DNA from: Roseitalea sp. | GTDB taxonomy: Bacteria > Pseudomonadota > Alphaproteobacteria > Rhizobiales > Rhizobiaceae | Reading direction: 5' to 3' | DNA length: 64,000 nt | Assembly (NCBI GenBank): GCA_017642895.1 | Contig: JAEPON010000003.1 | Coordinates: 343,772-407,771 of the forward strand | Shown: in pieces, positions 39,496 to 47,539 of the stretch | Numbering within the stretch: the stretch's first letter is position 1 | How the letters are laid out: the number at the start of each line of letters is the position of its first letter | Translations under genes and position numbers: made by a program | Notes under the pieces: generated by a model | What the model was told of the DNA's origin: nothing | What the model saw: only the letters and a program-made list of their open reading frames with translations | Databases searched by the model: none

Positions 39496-41583
39496 ATGGA
39501 AACCAACACGCTCTCGCTGACCTTCGAGCCGTTCCTCGCCTGGCCGCTGATCATCATCGCGGCCCTTCTGGCCGCCGCGCTCTGCGCGACGATCATCATG
39601 ATGGGCCTGCGCGGTGCATGGCTCAGGACAATCGCGGCCGCATGCCTCGTCCTTGCGCTCGCCAACCCGGTCATCCTGAACGAGGAGCGCGCGGCCCTGC
39701 CGACGACGGTCGCCATGGTGCTCGACACATCGCAAAGCCAGCGGCTTGGCGACCGACTTGACCAGACAGACGCGGCGGCTGCCGAGCTCGAAGCCGCCTT
39801 CGAGCGGTTCGGCCAGTTCGATCTGCGCATCGTCGAGACCGGCGCGGCAGCGGCCGGCACGGCGACCGAAACACGATTGTTCGACGCGCTACGCTCGGCC
39901 TTGCGCGACGTGCCGCCGGCGCAGGTCGGCGGCGCGGTGATGATCACCGACGGCCAGATCCACGATCTTCCCGAAACCCTTGCAGACCTGGGGTTCGACG
40001 CGCCGGTGCACGGGCTGATCACCGGGCGAGACGATGAATTCGACCGCAAGATCGAACTGGTCGAGGCGCCGCGCTTTGCCATTGTCGGAACGCCCGTCGA
40101 GATGAGCTACCGCGTCACCGACCAGGGCGCGATGCCAACGACGGGCCAGGTCGTCAATGTCGAACTCTATCTGAACGGCGACCTGCATGCGACGGCGCAG
40201 GCGGTGCCCGGACAGGTCTATCCGATCGACATCGAACTGGACCGGGGCGGCGCCAACATCGTCGAGCTGCGCATCGCCGAACTGGACGGCGAACTCACCG
40301 GCAACAACAACCGCGCCATCATGCGCATGGAGGGCATCCGCGAAAACCTGCGGGTGCTTCTGGTCTCTGGCGAGCCCCATTCCGGCGAGCGCACCTGGCG
40401 CAACCTCTTGAAATCCGACGCCTCGGTCGATCTGGTCCACTTCACCATTTTGCGCCCGCCCGAAAAGCAGGACGGCACACCGATCAACGAACTCTCGCTG
40501 ATCGCCTTTCCGACGCGCGAGCTGTTCGTCGAGAAGATCGACGATTTCGACCTGATCATTTTCGACCGCTACCAGAACCGCAACGTGCTGCCGACGCTCT
40601 ACTATGATTTCATCGCGCAATATGTGCGCGGCGGCGGTGCGCTGCTGGTCGCCTCGGGTCCCGAATATGCCGGTCCCAACTCAGTGGCCCGCACGCCGCT
40701 TGTCAGCGCTCTGCCGGCAGCACCGACCGGCGGCGTCGTCCAGGCGGGCTTCTATCCCAGGCTCACCGATGATGGCGCGCGCCATCCCGTCACCCGCGAT
40801 CTGGAAGGCGCCGGCGCCGAGCCGCCGCAATGGGGCCGCTGGTTCCGCAATGTCGGGGTCACCGACATTGAGGGGACAACCGTCATGCAGGCCGGCGGCG
40901 AGGCGCCGCTTCTGGTGCTCAACACCTATGAGGAAGGCCGCGTCGGGCTGATGCTGTCCGACCATGGCTGGTTGTGGGCGCGCGGCTTTGAGGGCGGCGG
41001 CCCGCATGTCGGCCTCTACCGGCGCCTCGCCCACTGGCTGATGAAGGAGCCGGAACTCGAAGAAGAGGCGCTGACCGCCACCTCCAGCGGCGACCGCCTC
41101 TCCATCCGCCGCCAGACCATGGCGGAAACCGCCGGGCCCGTCACCGTGACCACGCCGTCGGGCGATACGCTGACGCTCGATCTTGTCGAGCGCGCGCCGG
41201 GGCTGTTTGAGACGGAGTTGCAGACCGACGAGATCGGCCTGTTCAACCTTGAAGATGGCGACCTGACCGCGCTGGCCCATGTCGGCCGCACCGATGCGCC
41301 GGAGTTCCGCGACATGATCTCCACTACCGAGCCGCTCGCCGAAGCCGTGCGCGAAACAGGCGGCACGGTGCGACGCCTTGCCGGCACTGGCGACATCGAT
41401 GTGCCCTCCATCCTGCCCGTGCGTTCGACCGCCGATGCCGGCGGCCGCGGCTTCATGGGGTTCAGGACATCGGCGGAAACCGAACTGCGCGGTGTCGGCC
41501 GTCAGGCACTGTTCGGCGGGTTCCTGGGGCTTGGGCTGATGATCCTTGTCATCGCCTCGATGTGGTATCGCGAAGGCCGGTAG
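39496..41583 (+). CDS. Large membrane protein with VWA/glutamine-amidotransferase-like domain
   Basis: 695 residues. Two N-terminal membrane helices, then a VWA-like VAMVLDTSQSQRLGDR, a beta-rich extracytoplasmic part and a class-I amidotransferase-like fold (LIIFDRYQNRNVLPTLYYDF, ALLVASGPEYAG) lacking an obvious catalytic Cys, ending in a C-terminal helix (LGLGLMILVIASMWYREGR). Fourth and last gene of the MoxR operon, start directly abutting the previous stop. Specific function unknown. Confidence 0.88.
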   Translation: METNTLSLTFEPFLAWPLIIIAALLAAALCATIIMMGLRGAWLRTIAAACLVLALANPVILNEERAALPTTVAMVLDTSQSQRLGDRLDQTDAAAAELEAAFERFGQFDLRIVETGAAAAGTATETRLFDALRSALRDVPPAQVGGAVMITDGQIHDLPETLADLGFDAPVHGLITGRDDEFDRKIELVEAPRFAIVGTPVEMSYRVTDQGAMPTTGQVVNVELYLNGDLHATAQAVPGQVYPIDIELDRGGANIVELRIAELDGELTGNNNRAIMRMEGIRENLRVLLVSGEPHSGERTWRNLLKSDASVDLVHFTILRPPEKQDGTPINELSLIAFPTRELFVEKIDDFDLIIFDRYQNRNVLPTLYYDFIAQYVRGGGALLVASGPEYAGPNSVARTPLVSALPAAPTGGVVQAGFYPRLTDDGARHPVTRDLEGAGAEPPQWGRWFRNVGVTDIEGTTVMQAGGEAPLLVLNTYEEGRVGLMLSDHGWLWARGFEGGGPHVGLYRRLAHWLMKEPELEEEALTATSSGDRLSIRRQTMAETAGPVTVTTPSGDTLTLDLVERAPGLFETELQTDEIGLFNLEDGDLTALAHVGRTDAPEFRDMISTTEPLAEAVRETGGTVRRLAGTGDIDVPSILPVRSTADAGGRGFMGFRTSAETELRGVGRQALFGGFLGLGLMILVIASMWYREGR

Positions 41584-41595
41584 GCCCCGTTTGCC

Positions 41596-42738
41596 CTATT
41601 CGGCCGCCACCGGCAATGCGCTCCGGCCGGCAAAGGCGCGGATTTCGGCAATCACGCGGTCCTGGTCGGCTTCGGCAAGATAGGGATGCATCGGCAGGCA
41701 CAGGATCGTCGCGGGCTTGGCTTCGGTCACCGGCAGCCCGCCCGGCGCGACCGGAAAGCGGTCATAGACCGTCTGCAGGTGCAGCGGCTTGACGTAGTAG
41801 ATGACCGACGGAATGTCCTTGGCGGCCAGATGCGCCTTCAGCGCGTCGCGATCGGCGCTTTCGATGGCATATTGCGCCCAGGCCGAGCGCATCCCGTCCG
41901 GATTGCGCGCGGTCTTCACCACATCCTTCAGCCCGTCATGATAGCGCTGCGCGACCCGCTGGCGCGCGTCCATCTCGTCTTCTAGAATGTCGAGCTTGAG
42001 ATTGAGGACCGCCGCCTGGATCGTGTCGAGACGCGACGTCAGCCCGATGCGCACATTGTCATACTGGCTTTCGCCCTTGCCGTGGAACGCCACCGACCGC
42101 ATCACCTCGGCCAGATCGTCGTCATCGGTCATCACCGCGCCGCCATCGCCATAACAGCCCAGCGGCTTGGCCGGATAAAAGCTGGTGGTCGCGACGTCGC
42201 CAAAGGCGCCGCAGAACCCGCCATTCTTCATGGCGCCCGCCGCCTGGGCGGCATCGGAGATCACCGTGAGCCCGTGCGCCCGCGCCACCGGCATGATCGC
42301 GTCATAATCGGCCACCATGCCGAACAGGTCGACCGGAATGATCGCGCGTGGCGTCAGGCGGCCCTCGGCCTTGATCATGGAGATCGCGCTTTCGAGCGAC
42401 CGAACGTCCATCAGATAGGTTTCGGGATCGATATCGACGAAAACCGGTTCAGCGCCCAGAAGCGCCACCACTTCGGCCGTCGACGCAAAGGTGAAGGACG
42501 GTACGAACACCGCATCGCCCTGCCCCACGCCCCATGCCATCAACGGGATTTGCAGCGCGTCGGTGCCGCTGGCGCAGCCGATCACATGCTTGACACCCAG
42601 ATAGTCGGCGAACCGTTTCTCGAATTCGGCCACCTGCGGCCCGAGAATATAGGCGCCGCCATGCACCGCCGCACTGACGGCCTCGTCCAGCGCCGGGCCC
42701 AATCGTGCACGTTGCGCTGCCAAATCGATAAACTGCAT
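41596..42738 (-). CDS. DegT/DnrJ/EryC1-type sugar aminotransferase
   Basis: 380 residues from the ATG at 42738. PLP enzyme: cofactor Lys in TSFYPAKPLGCYGDGGA, with GTDALQIPLMAWGVGQGD, IPVDLFGMVADYDAI and ISDAAQAAGA. The family transaminates keto-sugar nucleotides; this member resembles WbpE/WlbC, which make 3-amino sugars for surface polysaccharide. The Gfo/Idh/MocA oxidoreductase upstream is the matching dehydrogenase type. Convergent with the MoxR operon 12 bases away. Confidence 0.93.
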   Translation of the reverse strand: MQFIDLAAQRARLGPALDEAVSAAVHGGAYILGPQVAEFEKRFADYLGVKHVIGCASGTDALQIPLMAWGVGQGDAVFVPSFTFASTAEVVALLGAEPVFVDIDPETYLMDVRSLESAISMIKAEGRLTPRAIIPVDLFGMVADYDAIMPVARAHGLTVISDAAQAAGAMKNGGFCGAFGDVATTSFYPAKPLGCYGDGGAVMTDDDDLAEVMRSVAFHGKGESQYDNVRIGLTSRLDTIQAAVLNLKLDILEDEMDARQRVAQRYHDGLKDVVKTARNPDGMRSAWAQYAIESADRDALKAHLAAKDIPSVIYYVKPLHLQTVYDRFPVAPGGLPVTEAKPATILCLPMHPYLAEADQDRVIAEIRAFAGRSALPVAAE

Positions 42739-42890
42739 AAAAACCCCATGCCCCCGGGACACTTGTTGTAATGAACGCGCCCCGTTCAGCCCTGACCTGA
42801 CCTATCCCCGCCGTCCGTTGAAATAAAGTATACGCCCGGTCACACATGCGCCCGGCCTGTAACCGGCGGTGATCGCTTGGTTTTCCACAA

Positions 42891-43841
42891 TCACGGGGCT
42901 TTCGAAAGTATGCGGACGACATCGAGCCCCTGCGTTCCGGCCGAAAGCGGGGTGGCGCCGGTGCGCACGCAATCGAGAAAATGAACCAGCTCATCGGTCA
43001 GCGCCATGCCGGGTTGTGCGTCGATGGCCTCCGGCTCGCCCTTGTCCTGCTCCCAGCGCCCGTCATCGCCGCGTCGCACGCTGTGCGCTATCAGGTGCAC
43101 CTTGTCCGGCCAGTCGGCGAGATCGTCCCAGACCAGCGTGCCGGTCTCGCCCGTCACCGCAAAGCGCCGTTCCGCATAGGCCGAATGGCGGGACACGAAG
43201 ACATGCGCCGTCGGCCCGTCGGCGAAATCCAGATGCAGATGAGCCATGTCGGTCTGCCCGCCCGTGACCGAGACCGGACGCACATCGACCGACTGCGGCG
43301 CACCGTCGGTCAGGCTCAGCACCAGCGACAGGTCGTGCGGCGCCAGGTCCCACAAGGCATCGAACCGGTCATAGAATTTGCCGAAGCCGAGACGGTGGCT
43401 CTGAATGTGCCGGACCCGTCCGATCCGGCCGGCATCGATCGCCGCGACCAGTGCGCGGAACGCATTGTGATAACGCAACACATGGCCGACCATCAGCACG
43501 CGGCTGCACTTTCGCGCGGTCGCCACCATGGTTTCGGCATCGGCAACGGTCAGCGCGATCGGCTTTTCCACCAGCACGTGCTTGCCCGCTTCGAGCGCCG
43601 TGCAGGCAAGCGCGGTATTTTCCTCGGCCGGCAGCGCCAGCACCAGCGCCTCGATCTTTGTGTCGGCAATAAGCGCCTCAACCGTTGCGGGGCGCGTCCC
43701 ATGCTCCTTTGCGAGCGCGGCCGCGCGCTCGGGATGCCGGTCGGCGACGGCGGCAAGCGTCCCCAGCCCGGCCAGCGTGCGCACATGGTTGCGGCCCCAT
43801 TGGCCGCATCCGATGACGGCGACGGGCGGAGGGTCTGACAC
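42891..43841 (-). CDS. Gfo/Idh/MocA-family oxidoreductase
   Basis: 316 residues from a GTG at 43841 with AGGAG 11 bases upstream; a longer in-frame TTG start at 43904 has no ribosome site. NAD(P) fold VAVIGCGQWGRNHVRTLAGLG, the EKPIALT motif with catalytic Lys, and HVLRYHNAFRAL of sugar-nucleotide dehydrogenases such as WlbA/WbpB, which oxidise C3 of UDP-GlcNAc uronate before transamination. Pairing with the DegT aminotransferase supports a nucleotide-sugar role. A DUF-less 152-base spacer separates the two. Confidence 0.88.
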   Translation of the reverse strand: MSDPPPVAVIGCGQWGRNHVRTLAGLGTLAAVADRHPERAAALAKEHGTRPATVEALIADTKIEALVLALPAEENTALACTALEAGKHVLVEKPIALTVADAETMVATARKCSRVLMVGHVLRYHNAFRALVAAIDAGRIGRVRHIQSHRLGFGKFYDRFDALWDLAPHDLSLVLSLTDGAPQSVDVRPVSVTGGQTDMAHLHLDFADGPTAHVFVSRHSAYAERRFAVTGETGTLVWDDLADWPDKVHLIAHSVRRGDDGRWEQDKGEPEAIDAQPGMALTDELVHFLDCVRTGATPLSAGTQGLDVVRILSKAP

Positions 43842-44166
43842 GGGCGATGGAACTCCTGATCGCGAAACTGGCGCGGTGGTAACGGTGCCGGCGCGCCGGT
43901 GCAAGCGGCATCCTCATACGGCCCGACAGATGCGCCGCAAGAACGGGCACCGCTGCCGGGCCAGCAGCTTGGGCTGGCCAGCTTTTTCTACCCGTCGCCC
44001 GCGCTTCGAATCCATGAGCCATGACGGACATGCGACGCCGCAAGGTTCGCGACTGGACCCGGCGTTTGCGCTGGCACGACCCGGCGCGGACAACCATGCA
44101 TCTCGACATCCCGCCCGACCCTCTTCAATGCGATGGGAACCGCCGTGCCACGCCCGGTTTGCTTGC
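43842..44166. other. Intergenic region before tRNA-Met; no gene seen
   Basis: No supported gene. A hairpin at 43959-43979 (GGCCAGC/GCTGGCC, 7-base loop) is followed by AGCTTTTTCT on the plus strand and looks like a terminator without an identifiable upstream gene, so it may be a leftover of a lost transcript. Confidence 0.6.
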
Positions 44167-44195
44167 TTGACAGCGCAAACCGACGCCCCTTATAT
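44167..44195 (+). promoter_or_regulatory. Sigma-70-type promoter for tRNA-Met
   Basis: TTGACA (44167-44172), 17-base spacer, TTATAT (44190-44195); transcription would begin about 25-30 bases before the mature tRNA at 44231. Confidence 0.8.
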
Positions 44196-44230
44196 CCGCC
44201 ACGCTTCAGATGGGCCAGAAACGCCCCTTT

Positions 44231-44307
44231 GGCGGAGTAGCTCAGTCGGTTAGAGCAGTGGAATCATAATCCATGTGTCGGGGGTTCGAGTCCCTCCTCC
44301 GCTACCA
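44231..44307 (+). tRNA. tRNA-Met (CAT), elongator type
   Basis: 77 bases with encoded CCA. Acceptor GGCGGAG/CTCCGCT (first pair G-T), D-stem GCTC/GAGC, anticodon stem GTGGA/TCCAT around loop ATCATAA (anticodon CAT), T-arm GGGGG-TTCGAGT-CCCTC. CAT could also be a tRNA-Ile decoding AUA after lysidine modification; overall sequence favours elongator Met. Its 3' half overlaps the minus-strand recombinase fusion ORF, which marks it as an integration site. Confidence 0.95.
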
Positions 44308-45484
44308 CCGTACCCCCCGACGCGGCGATGCGCGTGTTCGGATAAAGGTTCGGGGCTTCGGTCAGCGCCGCTAATCGGCCGTAGACCCGCAGCTTGAGCT
44401 TGCCGTCTGCATCGTGACCAACGACCACCCTCTCGACCAGATCGCGAATCGCCGCGGCTGCGTCGGCATTGTCCGCAGAAATACCGGCATTGAACGCCTG
44501 CGACAGGTTCTCCACATAGCTCTGATACCGAGCAATCGCCGCGGGATGCAGCGACACGATCGTGTCTTCCGGCTCCTGCTCGGCAAGTCGCGCTGCCAGA
44601 CACTGCTTGTCCGCTTCAAGCGCCTCGAGCTTCGGCCCGGCAACCTTCATGGACACGGCCTCGTCTTCGAACGCTTTCCACAACTGCGCGATGCAACGTT
44701 CGACCTGTGCCAACGCGTTCTCAATCCGCGTTCGAGCGTTGCGCTTGTCGGCTTGCAGTCGCAGGCGCTCCGCTTGATATGTCCTGACGAACTCGGCCAG
44801 CAGTTCCGGGCTCTTCAGGTGCTGTTGCAGACCATCGAGGACCGCCGTTTCGATGCTGTCCAGATAATGGATCTTGGTGTTGTCGCAGGTGCCAGCCTCC
44901 CTGCGTGTTGAACAGTGCACACGCACACGCCCATGGTCGCGATCCTTGACGGATATCCCGCCGCCACATCGGTGACATTTGAGCAGACCCGAGAAGAGCC
45001 GCTTGGGTTTGCGCTGCTTGTTCGGGAAGGCATGGCTGCGCGATGCCTTTCGACGCTGAACTTCATCAAACAGCGCACGGTCGACAATCGCCAGTTGAGG
45101 CACGTCCGCTCGTTTCCATTCCTCCTCCGGATTGGGTCGCGAAACCCGCCGGCCCGTGTCCGGGTTCTTGATCATGCGAACCCGGTTCCAGACCAAGACA
45201 CCCGCATAGAGCTCATTGAGCAGGATCCCATTGCGATAGTTCTCGCCGTCATAACCGTCGATGACGCCCGGCGACGTGCCGGCCCGGTCGAGCAGGATCT
45301 GCGTCTTGATGATCAGCGGGTCCGGCCCTTGTTCTGCCGCTGCTGCTGTCAGGGCCGGTGAAAACGTCGCGCTGTTGATCGCGTCAACGGAAAGACTCGC
45401 ATCGGCAGAGGCGGTGGAAAATACCCCCAAAAGCACCACGCCGGCCAGCCACGCCGTTGTCCGGATTCTCGTCTGGTTGGTCAT
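44264..45484 (-). pseudogene. Hybrid ORF: peptidoglycan-binding protein 5' end fused to serine-recombinase C-terminus
   Basis: 406 codons from the ATG at 45484. Residues 1-~82 are a signal peptide (TTAWLAGVVLLGVFSTASA) and the start of a peptidoglycan-binding domain of the L,D-transpeptidase type (KTQILLDRAGTSPGVIDGYD). At about 45240 the sequence changes to the C-terminal half of a large serine recombinase: NGILLNELYAGVLVWNRVRM, RRVSRPNPEEEWKRADVP, a zinc ribbon (CHRCGG...CSTRR) and a long coiled coil. The catalytic Ser domain is missing. The last codons (EEGLEPPTHGL) and stop lie inside tRNA-Met. Read as a deletion scar of an element integrated at the tRNA; neither half can be functional as usual. 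Confidence 0.8.
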
Positions 45485-45569
45485 ATCTTGTCCCCTCTCA
45501 CGGAAAGGCCCGCCGCGCTTGCAAACGGCGAGCCTTTGATGTCCCCCGTGGACATGTTGATCATCGTGC

Positions 45570-46196
45570 TCAAGCGGTCTTCCTGAAGCGCTTTGGCACC
45601 ACCTCGTGGATCGACAGGCCTTGATCGCGATGGTTTCCACCCGCGACAGCGCCGAACCAGGCGGCGGCTGCGGCAAGGGCCGCGCCGGCAGCGGTCGCAA
45701 AGGCGAAAATGACCGAGTTGTTGGTCGTCAGCCGCAGCACGTCATCGCTGACATCGGCGATCTCCTGAACGGCACCAATCGCTGCTATCGCGCCAAGCGC
45801 TGCGGCGATGCCGGTAAAAGCGATCACGATCAGCGTCGCGCCGGCCCAGACGACGAGGCCGTGGATGCCGTCGCGCACCTCGACCTCATCTTCGGTTGCG
45901 TCGCCAAAGCGGGCACGCATGCGGCCGCAGAGATAACCGCCTGTCGAAGCGGACGTGATCGCGACGAGAACGGTCCAAAGACCGGCGACCAGCACGGCCC
46001 ACGAGACGGTGCCGTCTTCGAACACCGGGTCGCCGATCGTCAGACCGGTGGCGGTGCCGAACTGCGCCAGCACAAAGGAAATGGCGCTGGCGATTGCGAT
46101 GCCGCCGAATATCGCGCCCCACTGCAGATAGGCCGTACCCGGTTCTGGAGTGCTGGTCACGGCGACCTTGCTTTTCGATGTTTTCGTCTCAGCCAT
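45570..46196 (-). CDS. Four-helix membrane protein, function unknown
   Basis: 208 residues from the ATG at 46196. A polar N-terminus leads to YLQWGAIFGGIAIASAISFVLAQFGTATGL, a motif seen in a family of rhizobial membrane proteins, then three more membrane segments (one Ala-rich at residues ~165-190) and a basic tail ending VPKRFRKTA. Preceded by a 24-residue membrane-peptide gene five bases upstream, so the two are one operon. Role unknown; the neighbourhood suggests envelope stress. Confidence 0.75.
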   Translation of the reverse strand: MAETKTSKSKVAVTSTPEPGTAYLQWGAIFGGIAIASAISFVLAQFGTATGLTIGDPVFEDGTVSWAVLVAGLWTVLVAITSASTGGYLCGRMRARFGDATEDEVEVRDGIHGLVVWAGATLIVIAFTGIAAALGAIAAIGAVQEIADVSDDVLRLTTNNSVIFAFATAAGAALAAAAAWFGAVAGGNHRDQGLSIHEVVPKRFRKTA

Positions 46197-46201
46197 GGCG
46201 A

Positions 46202-46276
46202 TCACGCCAGGCCAAGCAGCGACAGGATGAACAGGACGACCACGACGAGGCCGACGAGATAGATGATGCTGTGCAT
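46202..46276 (-). CDS. Single-span membrane micropeptide, 24 residues
   Basis: ATG at 46276 with AAGGAG eight bases upstream; the peptide starts MHSIIYLVGLVVVV and continues as one uninterrupted hydrophobic helix to LLGLA before TGA at 46202. The strong ribosome site and the five-base gap to the next gene make it a good candidate for a real small protein. No family name known to me. Confidence 0.65.
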   Translation of the reverse strand: MHSIIYLVGLVVVVLFILSLLGLA

Positions 46277-46364
46277 GGGAGTGCTCCTTTGGAGTGAGAA
46301 AGTGATCTGGAGGTGAGCAGGCAGCAGGCGCCCTGTGGAGCGCCCGCTGGTTCAGAAGGCTGGA

Positions 46365-47312
46365 TCAGCCTTCATAAGTCGGCTGGGCGTCCAGAGATTC
46401 CTGGGTCGCATCGATATAGACTCGGAAGCTGCCGCCATCGTCCGAGCGCAGAATGCTCAGTTCGTTATAGGTGGCGGCGACGCGCTTTTCGCCAATGCCC
46501 AGGAAACCGCCGACATCGATGATGACGTTCTCGATAGTGCCGTCATCGGTCAGGATCAGTTCACTGACCTCGCCGATATCCTCATCATTGACGTCGTAGA
46601 CACGTGCGCCTGTCAGCGTCTCCGAGGTCAGGTCCACCGGGTCGGCGACCATGTAGCCGGGACGGTCGATGCGCGGAGCGACGAACATGTCGCGCTCGGG
46701 CGCCATCATGGTGTCGTCCGTTGCGGCAGCGTCATCGCTGGCCGCCATGGCCGTGTCCTCGGTCTGAGAGGCCTCTTCGGCCTGCTCGACTTCGGTGTCC
46801 GACGGGGTTTCTTCCGTGGCGGCCATTTCCGCCTCGGTCTCGGCCGTTTCGGTCTCAGCGTCGTCCATCATGGCCGTGTCGCCGTGGCGGTCGAACGCGG
46901 TGGCTGCTTCAAGCGCTTCCTGCGTCGTGTTGACGACCAGAAAAACGTTTTCGGGGTTATCTTCCTCCGGCACGAAGCGGATCTCACCCATGTCGATGGC
47001 GACGTCTTTCTCGCCGAGGCCGAGGAATCCGCCGACACCGAGGATGACGGCGCCGACTTCACCCTCGTTGGTGATGACCAGATTGTTGATGTCGCCGATG
47101 TGATCCCAGGCGTCCTGACCGCCGGCGGGGATGGTGACATCGTCGCCCACTTCGGTCTCGGTGGCATAGACGCGCATGCCCATCAGCTCGGAGGCCAGAA
47201 AATCGCTGCCGGTTTCCATCTGGTACACAATGACGGGATCGCCACCGGTCTGCGCTTGGACTGGCACGCCCAGTGCCAGGACGATGGCGGTGGTTGTCAG
47301 AAGTCGTTTCAT
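46365..47312 (-). CDS. Exported protein with two PRC-barrel domains
   Basis: 315 residues from the ATG at 47312 after GGAGAGA. Signal peptide (LLTTTAIVLALGVPVQAQ). Two PRC-barrel domains, residues ~45-130 (VYATETEVGDDVTIP, VGAVILGVGGFLGLGEKDVAI) and ~225-310 (GARVYDVNDEDIGEVSELIL, IENVIIDVGGFLGIGEKRVA), joined by a ~75-residue linker very rich in Glu, Asp, Thr and Ala. PRC-barrels mediate protein contacts; periplasmic examples are linked to stress. Divergent from the HWE kinase gene. Confidence 0.88.
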   Translation of the reverse strand: MKRLLTTTAIVLALGVPVQAQTGGDPVIVYQMETGSDFLASELMGMRVYATETEVGDDVTIPAGGQDAWDHIGDINNLVITNEGEVGAVILGVGGFLGLGEKDVAIDMGEIRFVPEEDNPENVFLVVNTTQEALEAATAFDRHGDTAMMDDAETETAETEAEMAATEETPSDTEVEQAEEASQTEDTAMAASDDAAATDDTMMAPERDMFVAPRIDRPGYMVADPVDLTSETLTGARVYDVNDEDIGEVSELILTDDGTIENVIIDVGGFLGIGEKRVAATYNELSILRSDDGGSFRVYIDATQESLDAQPTYEG

Positions 47313-47539
47313 TGGTCTCTCCATCGGACGGTTTCGCATCTGCAGAAATCGGGATGCTCTGCCGCAGTAATTCCGATGCGCACCGATTGGTTCCGCTTTG
47401 TTTGATGATTAGCTTCGGCGCACGGTTTGAAGCGGCCCTTCGCCGGGACGTTCGACGGATCGACCCCGGCTGGCTGGATTTGTGCCGGCGATGGGATAAA
47501 CAGGTGACGCAGGGACACCCCAAAGACTTCAGGAAAAAG

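Noticed and set aside
37957..39735. 592-codon minus-strand open frame
   Set aside because: Antisense to the DUF4159 gene; no domain or ribosome site.
43959..43990. Terminator-like hairpin as evidence for an upstream plus-strand gene
   Set aside because: No plus-strand ORF with a ribosome site precedes it; only minus-strand coding sequence is found there.
44281..44307. Search for a second copy of the tRNA-Met 3' end as a far attachment site
   Set aside because: By eye no second copy was found downstream within the window; a systematic search was not possible, so element limits are not called.
47373..47394. Possible EcfG promoter for the PRC-barrel gene (GGAAC on the minus strand)
   Set aside because: The -10 position reads GAATT rather than CGTT at either allowed spacing.
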